Below are positions 37,889 through 46,796 of a DNA stretch of 55,459 bases, in pieces (position 1 is the stretch's first letter; every line of letters begins with the position of its first letter). A program made the translations under genes and the position numbers. The notes beneath the pieces are model-generated. The model did no database searches and was not told the origin of the DNA. It saw only the letters and a list, made by a program, of their open reading frames with translations. This stretch comes from an uncultured Clostridium sp. (GTDB lineage: Bacteria; Bacillota; Clostridia; TANB77; CAG-508): positions 1 through 55,459 of the forward strand of contig CAMMWP010000008.1 of assembly GCA_946500615.1 (NCBI GenBank). Reading direction: 5' to 3'.

Positions 37889-38073
37889 TTTTAATCATTC
37901 CTTTCATTTTATTCTCTTAGTCATTATTTCCATTTTTATGACTTTTATTCAAAAAAAAAATAACTTTTACTCTATTTTCATGTAAAAGCTATTTTTAATA
38001 TTTTGAATAATGATTTTTTAATAATTAATTTATTCTACGTTATGATCACTAAACGTTACATTGCGTTTTTTGA

Positions 38074-38225
38074 GTTACCGTTCAGTCCTTCTATTTTGAA
38101 GAGAGCTATATGTGGTATATTTTTAAAAGTTCAAATGCAATCGGGATCATTTAAGAAATTCTTATATATAAGTCGTAAAGGGTCCTGTTTTTAGGTATTG
38201 TTATGATTTAAATATTAGAATTTAT
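38074..38225 (+). repeat. Palindromic structured element, copy 4 (degenerate, right part missing)
   Basis: Left arm (TTCAGTCCTTCTATTTTGAA) and core (AAGAAATTCTTATATATAAG, then TCGTAAAGGGTCCTGTTTTT and TATTAGAATTTATT) are recognisable with about a dozen changes from copies 1 and 2. The right arm and the CGGC/GCCG stem are absent. Orientation is the same as in the other three copies. It lies between the coat genes and pcrA in a 423-bp gene-free stretch (37889-38311). Confidence 0.75.
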
Positions 38226-38254
38226 TGATGCTGTTTTAGTAATATTTTTACAAG

Positions 38255-38320
38255 GTTTACATAAAAATGCCCTAAACAGAAACGTCCCCAGATGGACACC
38301 CAATTGGACACCTAGTTGGA
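38255..38320 (+). repeat. Dispersed GTCCCC-type repeat, third locus
   Basis: It reads GTTTACATAAAAATGCCCTA, then AACAGAAACGTCCCCAGATG and three TTGGACACC-like ends. Its last bases form the final codons and stop of pcrA (38312-38314), so the repeat has been built into the pcrA 3' end. Confidence 0.75.
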
Positions 38321-40657
38321 CATGATCTCTAGATTTGCATATTTTGCCATTAAACGTTTATGTCCTGCTTTATCAAATTGTATATCTACTTTTAAGTCTT
38401 CTCCCTCTGGTTCTACCTTGTTGATGGTTCCTTCTCCAAATTTTTTGTGATATACTCTTACGCCTGCTTCATATTTTGATAGATCTACTTGATATTGTGA
38501 TGTTGATTTTTTTCCTAAATTGCTTAAAAAGCTTTCTGCTGTTCTAAAAGCAAATCCTATGTTTGTTTGATTGTTTGTTGTATTAGGTTTAGCAAATGCT
38601 CCAACACCAATTGGTTCTTTTTCTTCAATTTTATATGTTTTTATGTTTCCATTGTCTTTACTTCCATAGGTCCATGTGTAATTTGAATCTTTAAACATTT
38701 GATTTTTGTTGCTATCTTCTTCTCCAAATGCTTCTTTGTATCCTTCTAGCAGTTCTTCTGGTATTTCTTTTAAAAATCTAGATACTGGATTATAACTTGT
38801 TGAGCCAAAGATTGTTCTTTGCCTACTACAGGTTAAATAAAGATGTTCTTTTGCTCTTGTAATTCCCACATAGCATAGTCGTCTTTCTTCTTCTAATTCT
38901 TTTGGTTCTGAAATAGATTTGTATCCCGGAAAGATTCCTTCTTCCATTCCTACTAAGAAAACGACTGGGAATTCTAATCCTTTTGCACTATGTAAAGTCA
39001 TTAATGTTACTGAGTCTTCTGCTTCTTCTACATTATCAATATCAGAGGATAATGTAATTCCTTCTAGGAATTGACTTAATGAGTTTTCTGCATATTCTTC
39101 TTCAAATTCAATTGCAACTGTTAAAAATTCTTCTAAGTTTTCAATTCTATTTTCTGCTTCTATCGTGTTTTCTTCTTCTAGAGATTTTGTATATCCTGTT
39201 TTCTTTAGTGTTGTTTTGATTAATTCTGATATAACTAATTTGTCTTTTTTGTCTTTTAGTTCTTCTATAATATTAATAAATTCTCTAGAATTTAAATATA
39301 CTCTATTTAGTCCATATTGGTCAGCATGTTTAATTACTTCATACATAGAAGTCTCATTTTGCTCTGCTAATGTTTCTATTTTTTCTAAACTTGTTTTTCC
39401 AATTCCTCTTTTTGGCTCATTGATAATTCTTTTTAGACTTAGATTATCTGCACTATTTTGAATTAGTCGCAAATAAGCAATAATGTCTTTTATTTCTTTT
39501 CTTTCATAGAATTTTAATCCACCAACTATTTTATATGGTATATTTTCTCTTCTTAAAATATCTTCTATTGCTCTTGATTGTGTATTCATTCTATATAGGA
39601 CAGCAAAATCTGAGTATTTTAAATATTCTTCTCTTTTTAAGTGTTCAATTTGTGTGACAATATAAGTTGCCTCATCATATTCATTATCTGCTTGATATAC
39701 ATTGGGAAGATTTCCTTCTTCATTTTGTGTCCATAGTTCTTTTTTATATTTTACTTCATTGTTTTTGATAACACTGTTGGCAGCTTTTAAAATATTTCCT
39801 GTACATCTGTAGTTTTGCTCTAATTTGATAATTCTTGTTCCGGGAAAGTCTCTTTCAAAATTTAAAATGTTTGAAATGTCTGCTCCTCTAAAGCTGTATA
39901 TCCCTTGGTCGTTATCTCCTACAACGGTAATGTTTCCATTTTTAGAAGCTAATAATGTTACTAATGTAAATTGTGCTTTATTGGTGTCTTGATATTCATC
40001 AACTAATACATATTTAAATTTATTTGCATAATATTCTAAAATATCTGGATTTTCCATTAAAATCTTTATGGTATCATTGATAATATCATCAAAGTCTATT
40101 GCATTATTTTCTTTTAATCTTTTTTGGTATAATTCATAAACCGTTGCGATTTTTTCCTTTCGGAAGTCTCCATTGCTTCTTACTATATATTGCTCTGGAT
40201 CTAACATTTCGTTTTTAGCATTACTGATTTCAGATAAAATACTTCTATCTGTAAATAATTTATCATCTATTGATAAATCTTTCATACATGCTTTTATTAA
40301 ACTTCTTTGATCTGATGTGTCAAATATAATAAATGATGTGTCAAATCCAATTCTATCAATAAATCTTCTTAAAATTCTGACACATATTGAGTGGAATGTT
40401 CCCATCCAAATGTCTTTTGCATCCTCTCCTACTAAATTAGCTATTCTTTCTTTCATTTCGTTTGCTGCTTTATTGGTAAATGTGATTGCTAAAATGTCCC
40501 ATGGTTTTGCTCCCTTTTCTCCTATTAAATAGGCTATTTTATGTGTTAATACTTTTGTTTTTCCACTTCCTGCTCCAGCTATTACTAAACATGGTCCTTC
40601 GGTATTTATGACCGCTTCGTATTGTTTGTCATTTAGTCCTTTTAATATTTCTTGCAT
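38312..40657 (-). CDS. pcrA: ATP-dependent DNA helicase PcrA (UvrD/Rep family)
   Basis: A 781-residue superfamily 1 helicase that unwinds DNA 3' to 5' in repair and rolling-circle replication. Visible motifs: Walker A (VIAGAGSGKTKVLTHKIAYL), motif Ia (ITFTNKAANEMKER), DEYQDTNKAQ (motif II), VGDNDQGIYSFRGAD (motif III), LEQNYRC (motif IV), LMTLHSAKGLEFPVVFLVGMEEG (motif V) and RRLCYVGITRAKEHLYLTC (motif VI). The C-terminal VYHKKFGEGTINKVEPEG segment is the UvrD-type tail. Length is typical. The final residues come from the dispersed repeat at 38255-38320. Arg codons CGT (38354-38356) and CGA (38879-38881) are used in frame here, which matters for the CGG observation. Confidence 0.97.
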   Translation of the reverse strand: MQEILKGLNDKQYEAVINTEGPCLVIAGAGSGKTKVLTHKIAYLIGEKGAKPWDILAITFTNKAANEMKERIANLVGEDAKDIWMGTFHSICVRILRRFIDRIGFDTSFIIFDTSDQRSLIKACMKDLSIDDKLFTDRSILSEISNAKNEMLDPEQYIVRSNGDFRKEKIATVYELYQKRLKENNAIDFDDIINDTIKILMENPDILEYYANKFKYVLVDEYQDTNKAQFTLVTLLASKNGNITVVGDNDQGIYSFRGADISNILNFERDFPGTRIIKLEQNYRCTGNILKAANSVIKNNEVKYKKELWTQNEEGNLPNVYQADNEYDEATYIVTQIEHLKREEYLKYSDFAVLYRMNTQSRAIEDILRRENIPYKIVGGLKFYERKEIKDIIAYLRLIQNSADNLSLKRIINEPKRGIGKTSLEKIETLAEQNETSMYEVIKHADQYGLNRVYLNSREFINIIEELKDKKDKLVISELIKTTLKKTGYTKSLEEENTIEAENRIENLEEFLTVAIEFEEEYAENSLSQFLEGITLSSDIDNVEEAEDSVTLMTLHSAKGLEFPVVFLVGMEEGIFPGYKSISEPKELEEERRLCYVGITRAKEHLYLTCSRQRTIFGSTSYNPVSRFLKEIPEELLEGYKEAFGEEDSNKNQMFKDSNYTWTYGSKDNGNIKTYKIEEKEPIGVGAFAKPNTTNNQTNIGFAFRTAESFLSNLGKKSTSQYQVDLSKYEAGVRVYHKKFGEGTINKVEPEGEDLKVDIQFDKAGHKRLMAKYANLEIMSN

Positions 40658-40716
40658 GTATTTTTTCTCCTTTATTTCAAATATTTGTTTGTGTTTTTTA
40701 TTCTACTATATTTTAT

Positions 40717-40757
40717 TGAAAAAAGCAAGTATATTTGAAAACTTGCTTTTATTTTTG
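40717..40757. terminator. Bidirectional hairpin terminator
   Basis: AAAAGCAAGT (40721-40730) pairs with ACTTGCTTTT (40741-40750). T-runs follow on both strands. It lies just upstream of the pcrA start and could end transcription from the ZIP-fragment region on the minus strand. Confidence 0.7.
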
Positions 40758-40860
40758 TTCTACAATAGGAAACAATAGGAAACTTGAATTTCGCAACTCA
40801 AAGTGAAAATAAATGAATTTTATTTTTAAAAAAAAGTCATGCTTTCCTATTGTAGAACAA
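40755..40860. repeat. 18-bp perfect inverted repeat around a short repeat
   Basis: TTGTTCTACAATAGGAAA (40755-40772) and TTTCCTATTGTAGAACAA (40843-40860) enclose 70 bases that include the GCAAC...AAAGTGAAAATA motif also found at 601-640. The layout is like a small non-autonomous insertion. The surrounding 40658-41035 stretch holds no convincing gene. Confidence 0.65.
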
Positions 40861-40908
40861 CGCTTCGCGCAACAGATGTACACAATTTTACTTACGTAAA
40901 ATCGGCAC

Positions 40909-40980
40909 AGAACAAATTTACGGAAAGCCAAAGAGAAAAGTTAAAGATTGCACAAATGTTAAGGCTTTCCGATTTGTTCT
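40909..40980. repeat. Second inverted repeat upstream of pcrA
   Basis: AGAACAAATTTACGGAAAGCC and GGCTTTCCGATTTGTTCT pair over 18 bases with a three-base bulge and a loop of about 33 bases. A short open frame here is broken by the stem structure and looks non-coding. Confidence 0.55.
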
Positions 40981-41035
40981 ATATAGAGAGAAACTATATA
41001 ATTAATATAAATTATAAGGCTTTTCATTTATTATT

Positions 41036-41337
41036 TTATATTGTCATGGCAAATAAACCTAATAAAAATCCAATGATATTTCCTATTGCTGTCATTCTAC
41101 CATGATATAAACTATTCGCTTCTGGAATCAATTCTCCGAGAAATAATATATAACATGGCTCCTGCTGCAAAACTTAAACAAACGGCTATTACCTCTTCTG
41201 ATATTCCTCCAATAATAACTCCTACTGGAGTCCCTATTCCTGTAGTAATTCCTGACATAACCACCAGAAAAATGACTTTACTTTTTTTCATTCCTCCATT
41301 TTTCATAGGAATTGCCATTAAAATCCCTTCTGGTTGA
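41036..41337 (-). pseudogene. 3' fragment of a ZIP metal transporter gene
   Basis: This is a truncated copy of the ZIP transporter gene at 44691-45435. Homology begins at the PEGI-type motif (PEGILMAIPMKNGGMKKSKV) and runs to the stop at 41036, so only about 100 C-terminal residues remain. It keeps the same in-frame CGG-A break (tct CGG A at 41141-41135), after which GELIPEANSLYHGRMTAIGNIIGF continues in the +1 frame. Base changes from the intact copy are scattered and mostly conservative. No start or promoter is visible. It marks one end of a 3.4-kb segment flanked by the two ZIP 3' ends. Confidence 0.85.
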
Positions 41338-41399
41338 TTCTGAAGTAGCAGTTATTATTTTAATTAAATTTATCTCTTATTTTTCCATAATCATATTTA

Positions 41400-42362
41400 T
41401 TAATTGAACAATCCATCCATTTCCTTAATAACTTTATCATTTATATTAAATATAACTGAATATATTAAATACTCTTCCCATAATAATATATCGTTCGCAT
41501 TTTTTTCTTTTAATTTACTATATTCTTGGATATAATTCTTTAAACCTTCTAATTTTGTATTTACTTCTTCTCCTTTTTTTGTTCTTCTTATTTTAGGTTT
41601 ATTTAAGTAATATTTTATAATATATAAAATTATATAAAAAAATGGATTACAAAATATAAGGCTAAAAATAAGTACAATAGCAGTTAGCAATTCATTATTT
41701 ATTGATATCGCTATTATAGATATGAACATAATTATACATACACTAATTATAAAAAATATTACAAGTTTATCTTTTAATTGCTTCATATCTTCACTTTTTT
41801 GAACTTCTTTAATTTTTATCAACCCTTTATTTTGAGCGTCTTTTACAATTTTTTGTTCTAATTCTCTAATATCATTAATTTTAATTTTTCCATTTGACAC
41901 ATTATTTAAAATATATTGTTCACTCTCTTCTAAATTAATGGCATTATCTAATTTTATAATAGTATTATTTTCAATTTTTATTACTTTTTTTAGCTGTAAA
42001 TTTAGCATTGTTGCAATAATATCTGTTTTTCCTTTAAAAATAAAGTTATCTATATAACTTAATAAAAAGGGAGAATATCCTTTTAATATTTCTCTATAAT
42101 ATACTTCTTCATTCTTATAATCTATTTTGGATAATTGATTTTTATATTCTTTTCTTCTCATAATTTTTATTAAAATAAACAATACAATTATATAAAAATT
42201 CTCTATAATTGTAATAATTAAAGTTAGAGCAAGTATTAAAATATTAATGGTTATGTAATTAGTAAAATTTTCTGCTTGTGAAAATAATTTCATTATAAAT
42301 CTAAAAAACATATAAGCAATAAATATTATATTTATTAATTTTTCTCTACTTTTATTTCTCAT
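41400..42362 (-). CDS. DUF2207-like membrane protein (C-terminal part)
   Basis: A 320-residue predicted membrane protein. Two hydrophobic regions lie in the N-terminal third (YITINILILALTLIITIIENFYIIVLFILI) and two more at about 200-250 (KLVIFFIISVCIIMFISIIAISI and LTAIVLIFSLIFCNPFFYIILYII). The C-terminal RTKKGEEVNTKLEGLKNYIQEYSKLKEKNANDILLWEEYLIYSVIF stretch matches the tail of DUF2207 membrane proteins. The extracellular N-terminal domain usual for full DUF2207 is missing, so it is a short form or a truncated gene. Function is unknown. It follows the RNA-ligase-like gene by 44 bp. Confidence 0.75.
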   Translation of the reverse strand: MRNKSREKLINIIFIAYMFFRFIMKLFSQAENFTNYITINILILALTLIITIIENFYIIVLFILIKIMRRKEYKNQLSKIDYKNEEVYYREILKGYSPFLLSYIDNFIFKGKTDIIATMLNLQLKKVIKIENNTIIKLDNAINLEESEQYILNNVSNGKIKINDIRELEQKIVKDAQNKGLIKIKEVQKSEDMKQLKDKLVIFFIISVCIIMFISIIAISINNELLTAIVLIFSLIFCNPFFYIILYIIKYYLNKPKIRRTKKGEEVNTKLEGLKNYIQEYSKLKEKNANDILLWEEYLIYSVIFNINDKVIKEMDGLFN

Positions 42363-42406
42363 TTATTATTCTCCTAATACAGTAAATTTTTATATGGTTT
42401 TATTTC

Positions 42407-42998
42407 TTAACTCTTACTAGCTTTCTTATTTCTTTTCCACTCAAATCCAAAATCACTTCTTTTTATTTTACACATTTCTCCATTACTACGATAAAACACA
42501 ATGCCTTCTATATAATGATTTTCTAAATATTTTTTTATTCCATCATAATCTCTTGGCACATTTTCTAATATTCTCTTTCCATGCTTTTCTAAAATATCGG
42601 TGTCTAAATTATATGGATTTCCATTTATATGCTTTCCTATTAGTTCATAAGTTCCTTCTTCTAAGTTAGCATTTTTTTGTTTTTCAAATGCTTCTAAATA
42701 ATATTTTGCATTTGGATCATCTTCAGTACACAAAAGCCAATGTGGAAAGTGTCCTGTTATTGGGTCAGGTTCTTCTTGACAAGGAATTGCACCTTGTGGT
42801 AATGTTCTTCCTTTTTTATAATCATATCTTCTATATATTTTTCCATCTTTTATAAAACAACATGTCCCATCTATTTTTTCTGTTGCAAAGCCTTCTCCGG
42901 TCCAGTACCCATTGGCATTCTGGTTCTACTTCTTTTAAACATTTTGCTATTCTATGGTTTTCAAATTGTCTTTTAAAAAGTGTTTTCATTTTTTTCAT
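42407..42998 (-). CDS. RNA-ligase-like nucleotidyltransferase, read through a +1 frameshift
   Basis: A protein of about 196 residues of the covalent nucleotidyltransferase superfamily. Motif I (ATEKIDGTCC, with the Lys that takes AMP) and motifs EGTYELIG, EGIVFY and KIKRSDFG occur in the right order, as in T4-type RNA ligases. The first 33 residues (MKKMKTLFKRQFENHRIAKC to QWVLD) are in one frame. At gac CGG A (42902-42896) the protein resumes one base later as GEGFATEKIDG. In the upper frame a stop would come soon after. The joined length suits a compact ligase. The leader is shared with the gene at 766-1998. Substrate is unknown; family members repair or modify RNA. Confidence 0.82.
42896..42902 (-). 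other. CGG-A frameshift site in the RNA-ligase-like gene
   Basis: Coding-strand bases gac CGG A. Codon 34 is CGG in frame. The ligase motif I continues from GGA in the +1 frame (GEGFATEKIDG). Confidence 0.75.
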
Positions 42999-43000
42999 TT

Positions 43001-43052
43001 CTATCTCATTCCTTCCTAAGGCACAAATCCGGTTGGAAAAGAATTAAATTTT
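43001..43052 (-). promoter_or_regulatory. Shared 5' leader, copy b
   Basis: Nearly identical to 2001-2052, from AATTTAATTCTTTTCCAACC to TTAGGAAGGAATGAGATAG just upstream of the RNA-ligase-like start. The two downstream genes are unrelated, so the leader itself has been copied or kept. Confidence 0.6.
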
Positions 43053-43137
43053 GGCTAGGCAAACAAGTTTGAAATTTATGAGGCGTACTTTTTGTACGTT
43101 GATTAAATTTCAAATGAAGTTTAACAACGCCAAAATT
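43047..43137 (-). repeat. Three-tier hairpin upstream of the RNA-ligase-like gene
   Basis: AAATTTTGGC-type outer arms (43047-43055 and 43129-43137), TTTGAAATTTA/TAAATTTCAAA middle arms (43068-43078 and 43104-43114) and an inner GTAC-TTTTT-GTAC hairpin nest within one another. It fills the gap between the DUF4143 ATPase stop and the shared leader, so it could be a terminator, a leader RNA structure or a small mobile element. Confidence 0.6.
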
Positions 43138-43141
43138 GTAA

Positions 43142-44359
43142 TTATTTTTCAACCTTTTCATCTCCTAATAACCAGTCTGGTAAATATTTAATTTTAATGC
43201 CATCTTCAGAAGTGTTATTATATAATTTATCCATTGTTAAAACTATTTTTTCGTAATTATCATTTATTTGTCTTAAAGAATTTAATTCACGTTGTTTTAT
43301 ACTTTCTTCTAGCATTGTATAAGTTACTTGAAAATATTTTTTCTCGTTTGATTTTGTTGCTATAAAGTCAACTTCTAGCGTATCTGCTTTCCCAATTGTA
43401 ACGTCATATCCTCTTCGTAATAATTCAAAATAAACTATATTTTCTATAATATGTCCAAAATCTGAATTTCTAAAGCCTAATATTACATTTCTTATACCTG
43501 TGTCTACTATATAATATTTTTCTAATGTTTTTAATAATTCTTTTCCTTTAATATCATATCTAGGAGCTTTATATATAATATAGGCATTTTCAAGCATTTC
43601 CAAGTAATTAAGAACTGTATTGTGTGTTATTTTTGTACCTTGACTCGTTAAATAATCTGCAATTTTTTTAGAAGATATCTGACTTCCAATATTGCTCATT
43701 AAAAATTTTAAAATTTTTTCTAGCAGACTTGCATCTAAAAGTTTGTTTCGTTCAACAACATCTTTCATAAATACTGTATTATATATTCCTTTTATAGCAT
43801 TTTCATACAAGTCTGCGTCATTTTTTATTGTTATAATACCTGGCATTCCTCCAAATTTCACATATTCTATGAATTTGTCTTCCATACTTATATCATCTTC
43901 AAGAATTGTAAAATTCAAAAATTCCTTAAAGGATAATGGCAATACTTTTATCTCAATATATCTACCTGTAAGATATGTTGATAATTCTGATGATAATAAA
44001 TAAGCATTTGATCCTGTTATATAAATATCACTGTCAATATCTATTAATAATGCATTTACAACTTTTTCCCATCCTGATATTCTTTGAACTTCATCAAGTA
44101 ATATATAATTTTTTTGATTTTTCTTTGCTCTTTCTTTTATCCAACTATGCATTTCTTTGTAATTTTTTATATCATCAAATTCAAATGATTCAAAATTCAT
44201 ATATATAATATTTGCTTTTTTATTCTCTTTTAATATTTCTTCCTTGAAGATTTTTAATAGACTAGATTTTCCACATCTTCTGATACCTGTAATAACTTTT
44301 ATAAATTCTGTATCTTTATAAGCTAATAATTTATTAATATATAATTCTCTATTTATCAT
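43142..44359 (-). CDS. AAA ATPase with DUF4143 domain
   Basis: A 405-residue ATPase of the AAA_14/DUF4143 group. Walker A is GIRRCGKSSLL, Walker B is YILLDEVQRI, and TGSNAYLLSSELSTYLTGR follows as in the family. The C-terminal half carries the DUF4143 region with HIIENIVYFELLRRGYDVTIGKADTLEVDFIATK, a nuclease-like fold signature seen in the family. The biological role of the group is unclear. The start at Met 44359 is chosen because GAGGTGAGAAC stands just upstream; an ATG 33 bases earlier has no such site. It lies inside the segment flanked by ZIP 3' ends. Confidence 0.9.
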   Translation of the reverse strand: MINRELYINKLLAYKDTEFIKVITGIRRCGKSSLLKIFKEEILKENKKANIIYMNFESFEFDDIKNYKEMHSWIKERAKKNQKNYILLDEVQRISGWEKVVNALLIDIDSDIYITGSNAYLLSSELSTYLTGRYIEIKVLPLSFKEFLNFTILEDDISMEDKFIEYVKFGGMPGIITIKNDADLYENAIKGIYNTVFMKDVVERNKLLDASLLEKILKFLMSNIGSQISSKKIADYLTSQGTKITHNTVLNYLEMLENAYIIYKAPRYDIKGKELLKTLEKYYIVDTGIRNVILGFRNSDFGHIIENIVYFELLRRGYDVTIGKADTLEVDFIATKSNEKKYFQVTYTMLEESIKQRELNSLRQINDNYEKIVLTMDKLYNNTSEDGIKIKYLPDWLLGDEKVEK

Positions 44360-44690
44360 AGTTCTCACCTCTTCATCATTATATACTTTCATTTTTTCAT
44401 TGTCAAGTTTTGTTAATAAATTAACAAAACTTATATCAAATTGTTTTTTTGTTATTTTATTAATATTTTTTGTTTTTTTATTTTTGTCAAAATAAAATTA
44501 TCTTTTTGTCTGCTTAAAATAACCTTTAATTATTTGTAAATTATTTTGACAAAGTGAATAATTTTATATTAAATAACAATGCTATTTTTTATTATATGCA
44601 TTATTTAACTTTTTAAAATTAAAAATAATATGTACTTGCTTATCTTGATGCATTTGATTCTATTAATAAAATTTTTCATTTTTTATGACG
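44360..44690. other. AT-rich intergenic region upstream of the DUF4143 ATPase
   Basis: No gene is visible in this 331-bp stretch. It must hold the ATPase promoter and the end of the ZIP transcript. TTTTGTTAATAAATTAACAAAA near 44407 is an imperfect palindrome that could be an operator, but this is a guess. Confidence 0.35.
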
Positions 44691-45435
44691 CTATGACATC
44701 ATTGCAAATAAGCCTAATAAAAATCCAATGATATTTCCTATTGCTGTCATTCTACCATGATATAAACTATTCGCTTCTGGAATCAATTCTCCGAGAAATA
44801 ATATATAACATGGCTCCTGCTGCAAAACTTAAACAAACGGCTATTACCTCTTCTGATATTCCTCCAATAATAGCTCCTACTAAAGCTCCTATTCCCGTAG
44901 TAATTCCTGACATGACCACTAGAAAAATAACTTTACTTTTTTTCATTCCTCCATTTTTCATAGGAATTGCCATCGAAATCCCTTCTGGTATATCATGTAA
45001 ACAGATAGCAATTGCTAAACTAAGTCCTAACTTGATAGAAGCACCAAATCCAGAGCCAATTGCTAGCCCTTCCGGAAAATTATGAATAGCTAACCCAATG
45101 GATACAATAATTCCTGTTTTTAGTAATGTGTTATTTTTATTTAGATATGTTTCTTGAACATTAAATTTTTTTTCAACTAATTTGTCACAAAAAATCATCA
45201 TAACAATGCCTAGTATTACCCCTAATATGGCTGTTATTATATTACTAATTCCTAATGCTTCTGGTAATAAATCAAAACAAATAATTGCCATCATTAACCC
45301 AGAGGCAAATGCTAATACAAAACTTAAAAATTTTTTGGAATTCTTCTTTGTAACAACACCTATAATGCCACCTATTGTCGTTCCAAATGTTCCAAAAAAT
45401 AATCCTATGATTGTCGTTTTTATAATTTCTTGCAT
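44691..45435 (-). CDS. ZIP-family metal transporter, read through a +1 frameshift
   Basis: A 247-residue membrane transporter of the ZIP (ZupT-like) family, which imports zinc or other divalent metals. Conserved helix IV and V motifs are present: AIHNFPEGLAIGSGFGAS and CLHDIPEGISMAIP, with the His and Glu metal ligands. The first 214 residues, to GAMLYIIS, are in one frame. At tct CGG A (44796-44790) the protein resumes one base later as GELIPEANSLYHGRMTAIGNIIGFLLGLFAMMS, the normal last helix. Without the shift the product would end SRRIDSRSE and lose that helix. A truncated 3' copy at 41036-41337 keeps the same break. It is followed upstream by prfA. Confidence 0.92.
44790..44796 (-). other. 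CGG-A frameshift site in the ZIP gene
   Basis: Coding-strand bases tct CGG A; codon 215 is CGG. The final membrane helix continues from GGA in the +1 frame. The identical site is kept in the truncated copy at 41135-41141 although the copies have diverged elsewhere. Confidence 0.8.
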
Positions 45436-45497
45436 GAAAAAACTCCTTAAAATATACTTTATTTTAGTTTATTTTAAAGAGTTTTATTTTATTACTT

Positions 45498-46559
45498 TTA
45501 TTCATTTTCGCCTTTTAATTTTTCTGCTCTATCTGCTGCAATTAAATTATCGATCATTTCATCTATATCCCCATTTAAGAAGTTTTCCATTTGATAAATA
45601 CTCATTCCAATTCTATGGTCTGTAATTCTTCCTTGAGGATAATTATATGTTCTGATTTTTTCGCTTCTATCCCCTGAACCAACTTGTGATTTTCTCGCAT
45701 TTGCTACTTCGCTATCTTGTTTTTCTTTTTCTATTTCATATAATTTGGTTCTAAGCATTTTCATGGCATTATCTTTGTTTTGGAATTGTGATCTTTCTGT
45801 TTGACATTCCACTACAATTCCAGTTGGTTCATGAATTAATCTTACGGCTGATGATGTTTTGTTTATATGCTGTCCTCCTGCTCCTGACGCTCTAAATACT
45901 TCCATTTTTATATCTGCTGGATTAATTTCAATTTCTACATCTTCTACAACAGGTAGCACAGCAACGGTTGCTGTTGATGTATGAATTCTTCCACTACTTT
46001 CTGTATCTGGAACTCTTTGTACCCTATGAACACCACTTTCAAATTTTAATCTGCTATATACGCCTTTTCCTGTAATCATAAAAGAAATTTCTTTATATCC
46101 ACCTAGTCCTGTTTCATTTTCATTAAGTACTTCCATTTTCCAATGCTTTTTTTCTGCATACATTGTATACATTCTAAATAATGTACCTGCAAATAAGGCT
46201 GCCTCTTCTCCTCCTGCTCCAGCTCGAATTTCACATATAATGTTTTTATCATCGTCTGGGTCTTTGGGAATTAATAAAAATTTCAATTCTTCTTCTATTT
46301 CCGGCAATTTTTCTTTTGAGGCATAATATTCTTCTTCTGCAAGCTCTTTCATTTCTGGGTCTTTCATTAGTTCTTCTGCTTCTTCCATGGCTTGCTTTTC
46401 TTTTTTATATTCTCTAAATTTTAATACAATTTCTTCTATGCTTGCATGTTCTTTCATTAATTTTTGCCATTCTGTATGATTTGAAATGACTTCTGGATCA
46501 CTAATCATTTTGGTTAGTTCTTCATATCTTTTTTCTACAGTTTCTAATTTTTCAAACAT
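45498..46559 (-). CDS. prfA: Peptide chain release factor 1
   Basis: A 353-residue class I release factor that reads UAA and UAG and triggers peptide release at the ribosome. The catalytic GGQ motif is in [21 protein letters not shown]. The upstream [21 protein letters not shown] stretch and the acidic [18 protein letters not shown] segment are family hallmarks. Length is normal. Its presence next to a frameshifted ZIP gene is of interest because prfA itself is intact and has no in-frame CGG; the family member known for programmed +1 frameshifting is prfB, not prfA. Confidence 0.96.
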   Translation of the reverse strand: MFEKLETVEKRYEELTKMISDPEVISNHTEWQKLMKEHASIEEIVLKFREYKKEKQAMEEAEELMKDPEMKELAEEEYYASKEKLPEIEEELKFLLIPKDPDDDKNIICEIRAGAGGEEAALFAGTLFRMYTMYAEKKHWKMEVLNENETGLGGYKEISFMITGKGVYSRLKFESGVHRVQRVPDTESSGRIHTSTATVAVLPVVEDVEIEINPADIKMEVFRASGAGGQHINKTSSAVRLIHEPTGIVVECQTERSQFQNKDNAMKMLRTKLYEIEKEKQDSEVANARKSQVGSGDRSEKIRTYNYPQGRITDHRIGMSIYQMENFLNGDIDEMIDNLIAADRAEKLKGENE

Positions 46560-46796
46560 AAATCTTCTCCTTTTATCGTTTTGCTATTCTATAAGAATAT
46601 CCATATTCATTTTGTTTATGATAAATGATTTTAATAAACAAATTTGAACTTTTTTATTATACTATATATTTTCTTCTTTTACAAGGGCTTTTTTGTTGAT
46701 TTTTATGTAAATCTATGATAAAATGCAAAGAGTTTTCTAATGAAAACTTTGTAACAGTAGAACTTGTATTCAAATTGGAAAGGAAACAGATCAGTC
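46560..46796. other. Intergenic region with a hairpin at the next gene's stop
   Basis: GAAACAGACCAG and CTGATCTGTTTC (about 46783-46821) pair with one mismatch and overlap the stop codon of the gene ending at 46797. A possible terminator, without a clear U-tract. The rest is AT-rich and without a gene. Confidence 0.4.

Noticed and set aside
40839..41105. Plus-strand 88-codon ORF
   Set aside because: It crosses an inverted repeat and reads antisense through the ZIP fragment. No ribosome binding site or conserved motif.
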